From the NCBI GenBank assembly GCA_943350175.1, contig CALQZX010000012.1, positions 1 to 33,023 of the forward strand: a stretch of 33,023 bases of DNA, given 5' to 3'. Each line of letters starts with the position of its first letter. Position 1 is the first letter of the stretch. This document shows, piece by piece, positions 1 through 7,750 of this stretch. The position numbers and the translations under genes were made by a program. This stretch comes from Parcubacteria group bacterium (GTDB lineage: Bacteria; Patescibacteriota; Microgenomatia; UBA1400; PJMF01). Under the pieces are notes generated by a model. The model ran no database searches and was not told the DNA's origin. It saw only the letters and a list, made by a program, of their open reading frames with translations.

Positions 1-801
1 AAAGAGAATTATCTAGATAAAACTAAATACAAGGTTGAGCTAATTGTGGTTGATAACGACAGCACTGATGATTCGGTCAAACTAATGCGCAAAGATTTCA
101 CTTGGGCCACCACCATTGAATCAGGTCGCAATGGCGGCTTTGCTTTTGGCAATAACGTCGCCATTAAAGATAATGAAGCTCGCTACGTCATGTTGCTTAA
201 TAGTGACACTGAGTTCTTAACAGACGGCAAATCAGATCTTGATCAAATTATCGAATACATGGATCAGAATAAAGAAGTTGCCATGGTAACTCCAAAGGTC
301 GAATTAGGCGACGGCACACTCGATCCAGCTTGTCATCGTGGCGAACCAACTCCATGGGCTAGCTTTACTTATTTCATTGGTTTGGAAGATGTTTTTTCCA
401 AAGTGAAGCTTTTCTCTCAATATCACCAAAGCTACAAAGATCTTAAAATTGTTCATGAAATCGATGCTTGCACCGGGGCTGCTATGGTTGTTCGCAATAG
501 CGCCATTAAAAAGGTCGGCATGCTAGATGATGATTTCTTTATGTATGCTGAAGATTTAGATTGGTGTAAACGCTTCCGCGATGCTGGCTACAAAATTGTT
601 TTTTATCCAAAAATTAAAATCATTCACTATAAAAATAAATCTGGTATTAAAAGTAGCAATAAAAAAACTGCTTCTATTACTCAACAATATTTCTATAAAA
701 CCATGCTTCAGTACTACGACAAACATTACAAAGATAAATATCCTAAATTCCTAAGAGAAATTGTTAAATATTTTGTCTTAGTCAAAACAGATGGCCGTTA
801 A
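1..801 (+). CDS. Glycosyltransferase family 2, 5' end outside window
   Basis: Frame 1 is open from the first base, so the N-terminus lies outside the window. Visible residues begin with a Rossmann-like strand (KVELIVVDNDSTDDSV), the usual GT2 nucleotide-sugar-binding start. An NSDTEF segment fits the DxD-type metal site, and MYAEDLDWCKRFRDAGYKI matches the acceptor-side ED motif of rhamnosyltransferase-like (WbbL-type) GT2 enzymes. An internal GTG at 46 could be taken for a start, but it falls inside the first strand and would destroy the fold. By family it should move a sugar from a nucleotide donor to a lipid-linked glycan at the inner face of the membrane. It overlaps the next gene by 11 bp, so it belongs to the glycan operon. 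Sugar and acceptor cannot be told from sequence. Confidence 0.9.
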   Translation, partial: KENYLDKTKYKVELIVVDNDSTDDSVKLMRKDFTWATTIESGRNGGFAFGNNVAIKDNEARYVMLLNSDTEFLTDGKSDLDQIIEYMDQNKEVAMVTPKVELGDGTLDPACHRGEPTPWASFTYFIGLEDVFSKVKLFSQYHQSYKDLKIVHEIDACTGAAMVVRNSAIKKVGMLDDDFFMYAEDLDWCKRFRDAGYKIVFYPKIKIIHYKNKSGIKSSNKKTASITQQYFYKTMLQYYDKHYKDKYPKFLREIVKYFVLVKTDGR

Positions 802-1942
802 AAAAACTTTTAGAATTGGTATTGATGCTAGACTAGCCGGTCCAAAACACGCTGGGATTGGTCGCTATAGTGAAAACCTTATTAAAAGGTTGATAGAGTT
901 TTCTTTGCAAAAGGAAGATAAGACCAAGATTAAATTCATCTTATTTTTCTTCGATCTCAATCAAGCCAAAGAAGTTCTTGGCGATCTTTTTTCTAGTAAA
1001 AATATTGAAATTATCACTACTGGCATTAAGCACTATGGCCTTAGAGAGCAATTTATTCTCCCTGGCTTCTATAAAAAAGCAGCCTTAGACCTTCTATATG
1101 TTCCGCACTGGAATGTGCCAATCGCTTATAAAGGCAAACTGGTCATCACCATCCATGATTTGCTTTGGTACGAACAAAAGGGCACCAACGCCACCACTCT
1201 TAAACCATGGATTTATCTGATCAAATATTTTGCTCATAAATATGTCAGCAGAAAGGCTGCTAAAAAAGCTCTAAGCATTTTTGTGCCCGCAGAAACAGTT
1301 AAAGATACAGTTATTCGTTATTACCCATTTGCTAAAAATAAAATTATTGTCAGCAAAGAGGGCATCGCTTCCATCTATCAAAAAAGCTTAGAAGAAAAAT
1401 CTTCTCCAAATCAAAACCAAAGAATTAAAAAGCAACTGATTTACACCGGTTCTCTCTATCCGCATAAAAACCTAAAGATCATTATCAAGAGTCTTAAAAA
1501 ACTACCAAAATATAAATTATTAATTGCTTCTTCTAGAAGTATTTTTCAAAGCCAAATCCAAACTCTAATTTCCAATTACAAAGTCAAAAACCAAGTAGTC
1601 TTCCTTGGCTTTGTACCAGATGAAAAACTCATTTCAATTTATCAAGAATCAACTGCTCTGGTGCAGCCATCATTGTCCGAAGGCTTTGGTTTGACAGGTA
1701 TTGAAGCTATGGCTAGCCACACTCCAGTTTTAGCTTCAAACATTAAAGTTTTTAAAGAAATTTACCAGGATGCTGCTTTCTTTTTTGATCCAAATTCTTC
1801 TTCTAGTTTTATTACTGCTTTGGAAAACCTAGAGTCTGGCAATCGTAAAAAAGTTGTTGATGAAGGTCTAAAAGTAGCTGGTCAATATAGTTTTGACAAG
1901 ATGGCCAAAGATATTTGGCTACAATTTTTAAAACTTTTATGA
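791..1942 (+). CDS. Glycosyltransferase family 4 (GT-B fold)
   Basis: A 383-aa GT-B glycosyltransferase. The N-terminal acceptor domain starts FRIGIDARLAGPKHAGIGRY, typical of GT4 proteins. The C-terminal donor domain has GSLYPHKNL and PSLSEGFGLTGIEAMA, the EX7E-type motif that contacts the nucleotide sugar. No signal peptide or membrane helix is evident, so it probably works at the cytoplasmic membrane face. The ATG lies 11 bp inside the preceding GT2 gene and the stop overlaps the next ATG, so all are probably one translationally coupled transcript. GDP-mannose is a plausible donor because a GDP-mannose-making enzyme lies two genes downstream; that is inference from context. Confidence 0.9.
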   Translation: MAVKKTFRIGIDARLAGPKHAGIGRYSENLIKRLIEFSLQKEDKTKIKFILFFFDLNQAKEVLGDLFSSKNIEIITTGIKHYGLREQFILPGFYKKAALDLLYVPHWNVPIAYKGKLVITIHDLLWYEQKGTNATTLKPWIYLIKYFAHKYVSRKAAKKALSIFVPAETVKDTVIRYYPFAKNKIIVSKEGIASIYQKSLEEKSSPNQNQRIKKQLIYTGSLYPHKNLKIIIKSLKKLPKYKLLIASSRSIFQSQIQTLISNYKVKNQVVFLGFVPDEKLISIYQESTALVQPSLSEGFGLTGIEAMASHTPVLASNIKVFKEIYQDAAFFFDPNSSSSFITALENLESGNRKKVVDEGLKVAGQYSFDKMAKDIWLQFLKLL

Positions 1943-3108
1943 AACCAAAAATTGCCCTGGTTTACGATCGAGCCAACGTTGCTTATGGTGGAGCGGAGCA
2001 AGTTCTTCTGACTATTAAGCAACTTTACCCAGACAGCGTCTTATTTAGCTCTGTTTATGACCGCAAAACGGCTAAATGGGCAGAAAATTTCACCGTCAAA
2101 ACTACCTTTTTACAAAAACTTCCCTTTGCCAAAAACCTACATCGCTATTTGGCAGCCTTGATGCCTTTTGCCTTTGAGTGTTTAGATCTATCTGATTACG
2201 ACATCGTCATCTCCGTCACCAGTGCAGAAGCCAAAGGCGTCGTGACCAGAAGAGATCAATTGCATTTATGTTATTTGCTTAGCCCACCTAGATATCTTTA
2301 TCATTACCAAAATGAATATCTGCAGCAAAATCATCTTCTAGGATTGCCAATCATTCATGAGGTTGCCAAATTTGCCTTAAATTATCTAAAAAAATGGGAC
2401 CAAATCGCTATTTTTAGACCAGATTTGATCATTCCTATTGCCGAAATCGTCAAAAAAAGAGCCAAGAAATACTACCAAGGACTAGAGCTTGAAGAAGTTA
2501 TTTACCCACCGATTGATTCATCGCTGTTGCAATATGAAAATAAAGATCAACGAACAGATGAAAAAAATAAAGAAAAATACTTTTTACTGGTTAGCCGCCT
2601 GGTCCCTTACAAAAATATTGCTTCTGCCATCTTAGCTTGTCAGAAACTCAATCTTAAATTAGTAATCGTTGGTGAAGGTCCAGAAGAGGAAAAACTCCGC
2701 AACATGTCTAATGACTTAATTACTTTCCAAAAGAAACTGAGTCAAGAAAAATTAGCCAATCTTTATCAAAATTGCCAAGCAGTTCTTAGTCCTGGGCTGG
2801 ATGACTTTGGCATTGCCGCTTTAGAAGCAAATCTTTTTGGTAAGCCAATTATTATCAATCAACTTTCTGGAGCTGCAGAAATAATTGAAAATAATAAACA
2901 TGGCATTCACCTCCCATATGAAGAGGGGGACTTACACCAAAAAATAACAAATAATTTAATTGAGAGCATTAAGAAATTGCAAAAAATCAATTTTGACCCA
3001 AAACAACTAAGCAAAAATGCATTAAAATATGATACAAATAGATTCGTCCTGAATTTCGACAATACTCTACAGAAGGCTTATAAAGCAAAAATAGAAGGAA
3101 GATTATGA
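1939..3108 (+). CDS. Glycosyltransferase family 4 (second copy)
   Basis: A GT4 enzyme of about 389 aa. I start it at the ATG of MKPKIALVYD because this makes an ATGA overlap with the previous stop; the upstream in-frame TTG at 1915 would add eight unlikely residues. The N-terminal domain has YGGAEQVLLTIK, the glycine-rich loop common in mannosyl- and hexosyl-transferases. The donor domain has SRLVPYKN and SPGLDDFGIAALEANLFGKP, the GT4 donor signature with an Asp-Asp in place of the first Glu. It differs clearly from its GT4 neighbour, so the pair probably adds different residues or linkages. It ends in an ATGA overlap with the mannose-1-phosphate guanylyltransferase gene. Confidence 0.9.
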   Translation: MKPKIALVYDRANVAYGGAEQVLLTIKQLYPDSVLFSSVYDRKTAKWAENFTVKTTFLQKLPFAKNLHRYLAALMPFAFECLDLSDYDIVISVTSAEAKGVVTRRDQLHLCYLLSPPRYLYHYQNEYLQQNHLLGLPIIHEVAKFALNYLKKWDQIAIFRPDLIIPIAEIVKKRAKKYYQGLELEEVIYPPIDSSLLQYENKDQRTDEKNKEKYFLLVSRLVPYKNIASAILACQKLNLKLVIVGEGPEEEKLRNMSNDLITFQKKLSQEKLANLYQNCQAVLSPGLDDFGIAALEANLFGKPIIINQLSGAAEIIENNKHGIHLPYEEGDLHQKITNNLIESIKKLQKINFDPKQLSKNALKYDTNRFVLNFDNTLQKAYKAKIEGRL

Positions 3109-4208
3109 TTGATAGAAAACATATTTATGCTGTCCTCCTAGCTGGTGGCGGTGGCACTAGACTCTGGCCTAAATCTAGAATCGAAACCCCCAAACAATTT
3201 CTCAAACTCACTGGTACTCAAAGTATGATGCAGATTGCGGCAGCTCGCATCAATAAGTTGGTTGATTGGGAAAATATCATCGTCGTTACCAATAAAATTT
3301 ATTTAGAGGAAGTCAAAAAACAACTTCCTGAAATTAAAGTCGAAAATATCATTGCTGAACCAGCCAAAAGAGATACTGCTGTAGCTATGCTCATCGGAGC
3401 TCTTTACGCCAAGAGTAAGGATGAGGATGCTATTGTCATTAATGCTGCCTCAGATCATGTAGTCGACGATATTCCAGAATTCATCAAGGTTATGAGCGCC
3501 GCTGTCGAAACAGCTGCTTCGAATCCTTACTTAGTTACTGTCGGCATTACACCTTCATATCCAACCAGCGCTTTTGGTTATATCAAAGTCGGCCAAGATA
3601 TCAAGAAAATCAAGCGAGATCTAATGCTTTTTGAAGTTGACAGCTTCACTGAAAAACCAAATCTTGCCACTGCCATCGCTTTTATTTCTACAGGCGCATA
3701 TTTCTGGAATGCCAACATGTACGTTTGGTCAGCCAAAGAACTCAAGGCTGCTTTTGCCAAATTTATGCCAGATATGCTGGAGATTTGTAAAGATTTAGAT
3801 CAGCTCAAAAGCAAAGACTTTCATCAAGCTTTAACTCAAGTTTACAAAGAAGTTGAAAGCATTTCCATTGATTACGCCATTAGTGAAAAAGCCGACAACC
3901 TCGTCCTTATCCCTGGTGATTTTGGCTGGAATGACGTCGGAGACTGGAAAGTTGTCTATGATTTAGGCAAAAAAGACCTTTCTGGCAATGTTACCATTGG
4001 CGATGAAAAAGAAACTCATACTCTGGCAGTCAACGCTCACAAGAACCTCATTCACACTGATGGACGCCTGGTGGCGATTTGTGGAATTGATGATTTGATT
4101 ATTGTCGATACAGATGAAATACTGATGATCTGTCCAAAAAATAAAAGTCAGGATGTCAAAAAGCTTGTTGAACGACTTAAAGAAGAAAATAAAAAAGAAT
4201 ATCTATAG
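3105..4208 (+). CDS. manC: Mannose-1-phosphate guanylyltransferase
   Basis: Predicted to make GDP-mannose from GTP and mannose-1-phosphate in the cytoplasm. The N-terminus carries the nucleotidyltransferase signature LAGGGGTRLWPKSRIETPKQ, including the pyrophosphorylase lysine. FTEKP and GDFGWNDVGDW are the sugar-phosphate-binding motifs typical of the ManC/Cps family. At 367 aa it is a single-function enzyme: the phosphomannose isomerase cupin domain found at the C-terminus of longer ManC proteins is absent. The start overlaps the upstream GT4 stop (ATGA). It is the only nucleotide-sugar enzyme in the operon, so mannose or a GDP-mannose derivative is likely in the product. The close GDP-sugar relatives cannot be fully excluded. 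Confidence 0.9.
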   Translation: MIDRKHIYAVLLAGGGGTRLWPKSRIETPKQFLKLTGTQSMMQIAAARINKLVDWENIIVVTNKIYLEEVKKQLPEIKVENIIAEPAKRDTAVAMLIGALYAKSKDEDAIVINAASDHVVDDIPEFIKVMSAAVETAASNPYLVTVGITPSYPTSAFGYIKVGQDIKKIKRDLMLFEVDSFTEKPNLATAIAFISTGAYFWNANMYVWSAKELKAAFAKFMPDMLEICKDLDQLKSKDFHQALTQVYKEVESISIDYAISEKADNLVLIPGDFGWNDVGDWKVVYDLGKKDLSGNVTIGDEKETHTLAVNAHKNLIHTDGRLVAICGIDDLIIVDTDEILMICPKNKSQDVKKLVERLKEENKKEYL

Positions 4209-4226
4209 CTGCGATTGATTTAAAAT

Positions 4227-4853
4227 ATGACTTACGATCAAAAAAAAAGGGTTTTAGATTTATTAGTGGCAACTTCCCTGATTATCGCTTTTGCCCCTTT
4301 CTGGGTTATCGTTCCTCTTCTAATCTTCTTTGATTCCGGCTGGCCAGTTATTTTTACTCACAAGAGAGTTGGCAAGGGAGGCAAGGACTTTGAGCTCTTT
4401 AAGTTCCGTTCCATGGTTCTTAATGCTGATGAAATTTTGCACCAAAAAAACCACAAATTACTCCAACAATTCAAAAAAGGCGACTGGAAAATTGCTGCCA
4501 AAGACGATCCACGCATTACTCCTCTTGGTAGATTCCTACGTTCCTTCACCATCGATGAATTTCCACAGCTTTTTAACGTTCTCAATGGTCAAATGAGTAT
4601 GGTCGGTCCAAGAGCCTACGTTCGCAAAGAACTTGAGGAGCAAAGTAAAAAATACCCAGAAACCAAAAAATATATTCCTTACATTCTTTCAGTCAAACCA
4701 GGCATCACTGGTCCATGGCAGACGAGCGGTCGTAATGAAATTCCTTTTTCCAAAAGAGCAGAGATGGATAGTGAATACGCCAAAAACAGAAGTATTAGGA
4801 AAGACATCCTTATTCTTCTACACACTCCAGCCGCCATGTTGTCTAAGTGGTAG
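4227..4853 (+). CDS. Polyprenyl-phosphate sugar-1-phosphate transferase (WcaJ/WbaP type)
   Basis: A bacterial sugar transferase (PF02397 type) of 208 aa that should place the first sugar phosphate on undecaprenyl phosphate, starting glycan assembly on the inner membrane leaflet. A hydrophobic segment spans about residues 13-35, followed by the cytoplasmic catalytic domain: KRVGKGGKDFELFKFRSM (basic patch), DDPRITPLGRFLRSFTIDE (helical Asp-Glu catalytic region) and NGQMSMVGPRAYV. These are the standard family landmarks. It is the short, single-hydrophobic-segment form, without the extra N-terminal membrane domain of WbaP. It lies 18 bp after manC in the same direction. The sugar it loads is not visible from sequence. 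Confidence 0.92.
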   Translation: MTYDQKKRVLDLLVATSLIIAFAPFWVIVPLLIFFDSGWPVIFTHKRVGKGGKDFELFKFRSMVLNADEILHQKNHKLLQQFKKGDWKIAAKDDPRITPLGRFLRSFTIDEFPQLFNVLNGQMSMVGPRAYVRKELEEQSKKYPETKKYIPYILSVKPGITGPWQTSGRNEIPFSKRAEMDSEYAKNRSIRKDILILLHTPAAMLSKW

Positions 4854-4870
4854 CCTCCGCATTTCTAATC

Positions 4871-4879
4871 TGTTATACT
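4871..4879 (+). promoter_or_regulatory. Extended -10 promoter for the DUF4012 gene
   Basis: TGTTATACT is an extended -10 (TG, one base, then TATACT). No clear -35 is seen. The ATG at 4888 is only nine bases past the hexamer, so the transcript would have almost no leader and no room for a Shine-Dalgarno site. It suggests the DUF4012 gene has its own start site although it follows the glycan operon closely. Confidence 0.5.
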
Positions 4880-4887
4880 TAATTTCT

Positions 4888-6894
4888 ATGGACATGGAAC
4901 AAGAAAACATCCTCAGCCAATTTTCTGCTAATTCTATTGCTAATGAAAGCAAACCAGATTTGGAAGAAGAAAACACCCCAATGTTGGAAACTAAAAAAGT
5001 GAAATTTTTACCAAAAACCTGGCAGAAAATCTTGTTTGCCATTTTTCTTCTAGTCGTCATCGCTCTGGTTAGCTTAGCCAGTTACACCCTATTAATTGTT
5101 AAAGAAATCAAGCAAGAAGCAGATAAAGCCATGCCGATTGCCTTTGAAGCTAAAGGCTTAGTCGCCAGTCAAAACCTAAAAGCTCTTCCAGAGAAAATCT
5201 CACAACTTAAAGAAATCAAAGTCAGAATTGCTCAAAAATACGATAAATTGGCTTTCTATGGCAAGATGCCATTTATTAGCAACTACTATAAAGACGGTCA
5301 AAAACTTTTTGAGGTTGCTGATCATGGCTTCAGTATTGCTGAAAAAGGCGTCAACTCCATAGTTCCTTACATTGATCTTCTGGGCTTCGGTGGAGAAGGC
5401 ACTTTTGCCGGCGGAACCACTCAAGATCGCATTGTCTTGATTCTAGAGACCCTCAAACAAATTCAACCCACCATCGATGAGATTGATAATGAAACCAAAA
5501 CTATCGTCTTGATCTTAAATGAAATAAATCCAGATCGTTACCCAAATAAAATTGCTGGCAAAGAAGTCAAAAGCAAACTGATTGAAGTTCAAAAAAGCGC
5601 CGCTATGGCCAGCCAAACTTTTTCTGATTACAAGCCAGTCATCGCCTCTCTTGGCAAAATGGCCGGTGCAGAGAAGAAACAAAAATACCTCGTCCTATTT
5701 CAAAACGACAATGAACTGCGCCCAACCGGTGGCTTCTTGACCGCTTATGCCATCATTAACATCGAAAAAGGCGTCGTCACTTCAGAAAACTCTGGAGATA
5801 TTTACGAGCTAGATCAGAAATTCACCAAGAAAATTGCTATTCCAGCCGTTCTTGGCAAATACCTGACCACTGAGAAATATTATCACCTGCGTGACATGAA
5901 TATTTCTCCAGACTTCAAAACTTCCATGGATGAGTTTTATGCCAACTATAAGACTGTCAAAGGTGAACCTCAAGATATTGATGGTATTATCGCTGTCGAC
6001 ACCTATGTACTGAGTGAATTGCTGCGTCTCATCGGTCCAGTTGAGGCTCCAGGATATGGCATTTTTTCAGCTGAAAACAATATCAAATGTGATTGTCCTC
6101 AAGTAGTTTACGCCTTGTCTGAAATTATCACCAAACCAACCCCTTACCTGCGTGAAGATCGTAAAGGTGTTCTCGGACCACTGATGAAATCAATTCTGGC
6201 CAAAACTTATGACCTAGATAAAGCTAAGTTCCCAGAACTATTTAAGGTGGCTATGGCTAGTGTTGAAGGCAGACATGTTCAAATGTATTTCATGGACGAA
6301 AACACTCAAAAAGCTGCCGAGCAAATCAATGCCGCTGGCAGAATTTACGAGCTTAAAAACAACACAAAAGATTGGCAGATGGGCACAAATATGGACTTTT
6401 TGGCCATCGTTGACGCCAACCTTGGTGGAGCCAAATCTAATCTCTTTACTAGCTATGATGTCAAACAAACCATCAATGCTCCTGCAGATGGTCGTTTAGA
6501 GAAAACCGTTGAAATCACTTATAAAAACAGCCGTAAAGCCGACAACTGCAACCTGGAAGCAGGTCTTCTTTGTCTGAACTCGACTCTTAATGACTGGCTG
6601 AGAATTTATTTGCCAAAAGGTTCAGAGCTCATTGAAATCCAAGGTATTAGCAACGAAGCTAGCACCTATGAGGAGGGTAATTTGACCGTCATTGATGGTT
6701 ATTTCAGCCTAGAGCCAATGGGTTTGGCCAAGATTAAATTGACTTACACTGTGCCTTACACAGACACGACCAGCTATAACTTAAAGATGTGGAAACAGGG
6801 TGGAGTCGACACCATTCCGATGTTGATCGATGTCACTGGCGGAGAAGAGCAATTTACTCTAGTCAAAGATTTCGAATACAGCACTGCTTTTTAA
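4888..6894 (+). CDS. DUF4012 membrane-anchored protein
   Basis: Start set at MDMEQENILSQF; upstream in-frame codons only read through the sugar transferase gene in another frame. About 668 aa: an acidic cytoplasmic tail (1-40), one membrane helix (about 46-71), a helical linker rich in Lys/Glu, then the DUF4012 core with YLVLFQNDNELRPTGGFL and downstream DIDGIIAVDTYVLSELL. The C-terminal third looks beta-rich. DUF4012 proteins are known from CPR bacteria, Actinobacteria and Chloroflexi, often beside surface-polysaccharide genes; their reaction is not established. The RPTGGF and DxDG segments resemble those of cell-wall-attachment (LytR/CpsA/Psr-like) neighbours only in context, so a role in exporting or anchoring the glycan is inference. 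Confidence 0.85.
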   Translation: MDMEQENILSQFSANSIANESKPDLEEENTPMLETKKVKFLPKTWQKILFAIFLLVVIALVSLASYTLLIVKEIKQEADKAMPIAFEAKGLVASQNLKALPEKISQLKEIKVRIAQKYDKLAFYGKMPFISNYYKDGQKLFEVADHGFSIAEKGVNSIVPYIDLLGFGGEGTFAGGTTQDRIVLILETLKQIQPTIDEIDNETKTIVLILNEINPDRYPNKIAGKEVKSKLIEVQKSAAMASQTFSDYKPVIASLGKMAGAEKKQKYLVLFQNDNELRPTGGFLTAYAIINIEKGVVTSENSGDIYELDQKFTKKIAIPAVLGKYLTTEKYYHLRDMNISPDFKTSMDEFYANYKTVKGEPQDIDGIIAVDTYVLSELLRLIGPVEAPGYGIFSAENNIKCDCPQVVYALSEIITKPTPYLREDRKGVLGPLMKSILAKTYDLDKAKFPELFKVAMASVEGRHVQMYFMDENTQKAAEQINAAGRIYELKNNTKDWQMGTNMDFLAIVDANLGGAKSNLFTSYDVKQTINAPADGRLEKTVEITYKNSRKADNCNLEAGLLCLNSTLNDWLRIYLPKGSELIEIQGISNEASTYEEGNLTVIDGYFSLEPMGLAKIKLTYTVPYTDTTSYNLKMWKQGGVDTIPMLIDVTGGEEQFTLVKDFEYSTAF

Positions 6895-6911
6895 TTGAAG
6901 CAGCAGCAATC

Positions 6912-7080
6912 ATTAGACTTGTAGCGAAATAACAAAAAGGTTCCTTAATTTATCTTTTACATATTTTAGTACTTTTCTTCTTCCTCAAGTAGACTCAGCT
7001 ACTATCGTCATCAGAAAAGACTAAAATATAGTAAAATCTATTATTAATTAACTCATTTTTTATTTCGCTACAAGTCTAAT
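6912..7080. repeat. 169-bp long imperfect palindrome abutting the recO start
   Basis: The two ends, 6912-6932 and 7060-7080, are perfect 21-bp inverted repeats. Inside them ATATTTTAGT (6961-6970) pairs with ACTAAAATAT (7020-7029), extended inward by CTTTTCT against AGAAAAG with a one-base bulge. At the centre AGTAG/CTACT closes a small loop (about 6989-7004). The whole unit can fold as one long hairpin on either strand. Its right end touches the recO ATG. The shape is that of a MITE-like element or a structured RNA. No target duplication is obvious. Confidence 0.8.
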
Positions 7081-7620
7081 ATGAACCATTCCTTCAAGAC
7101 AGAGGCTCTGATTCTCAAAAGAGCTAATACTGGCGAAACTGATCGCATTGTTACTTTACTCTCCAAAGATCATGGCAAAATCGTCTGTGTTGCCAAGGGT
7201 GTACGCAAACTCAAATCCAGCAATCGCGCCATCCTGGAACCAGGTAATTTGGCTCAAGTTTTCTTAATTAGAACCAAATCGATGCCAATTCTGACTCAAA
7301 GCAAATTGCTTGCCGAAGCCAGCACTGCGCGCCAATCTCTAGCTGGAATTTCTCAACTCTCCCAAATCTTAGAAATTTTTGACCGTCTTTTTGTCGAAGA
7401 TTTTATTGATGAAGAAACTAGTCTCTTAGCTTTTGCGATTCATGAAGAGCTCTTGGGTGAAACCAAAAGAAACGACAAAATCAAAGCGCTCTTACAAGAA
7501 TTAATTAGAGCTCTTGGTTATCAAGATCTCAAGCAAACCGCACACCTCAATATTTTAGATTACGTGGCTGAGATTACTGAGAAAAAGATGAAGAGTTTTG
7601 AGTTCTTGAAGGTTGGCTAG
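7081..7620 (+). CDS. recO: DNA repair protein RecO
   Basis: RecO loads RecA onto SSB-coated DNA with RecR in the RecF pathway. The N-terminus TEALILKRANTGETDRIVTLLSKDHGKIVCVAKGVRK is an unmistakable RecO OB-fold start (quoted in part here: ALILKRANTGETDRIVTL). The C-terminal region is helical. At 179 aa it is shorter than the usual 230-250, ends soon after the helical bundle, and has no Cys4 zinc site. Such trimming is plausible in reduced genomes. No Shine-Dalgarno sequence precedes the ATG because the upstream palindrome runs right up to it, so translation may be leaderless or the leader may have been replaced by the element. Confidence 0.88.
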   Translation: MNHSFKTEALILKRANTGETDRIVTLLSKDHGKIVCVAKGVRKLKSSNRAILEPGNLAQVFLIRTKSMPILTQSKLLAEASTARQSLAGISQLSQILEIFDRLFVEDFIDEETSLLAFAIHEELLGETKRNDKIKALLQELIRALGYQDLKQTAHLNILDYVAEITEKKMKSFEFLKVG

Positions 7621-7636
7621 AATAACTCCTCCAGTG

Positions 7637-7740
7637 TATGCACAGCATCTTGACCGAGCTTTGCGAGGGAATGTCCGAAATGGAGACGGAGGACGCGCTG
7701 CTTTTTGCTTGTGCAAAAAGGCAGGGTCCGAAATATAATT
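7637..7740 (+). promoter_or_regulatory. Shared promoter module, copy A (glyS)
   Basis: Two blocks are shared with the ileS upstream region. Block 1 is TATGCACAGCATCTT (7637-7651). Block 2 (7697-7740) is GCTGCTTTTTGC, a short loop, GCAAAAAG, then CAGGGTCCGAAATATAAT. Block 2 contains a hairpin and a promoter: GTGCAA at 7711-7716, 17 bp, TATAAT at 7734-7739. The glyS ATG at 7751 would leave a leader of about five bases. The other copy is on the - strand at 27572-27642. Confidence 0.75.
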
Positions 7741-7750
7741 AAAACATCTT

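Noticed and set aside
4633..4887. N-terminal 85-codon extension of the DUF4012 frame
   Set aside because: It lies inside the sugar transferase gene in another frame, and a promoter and better start lie just ahead of 4888.
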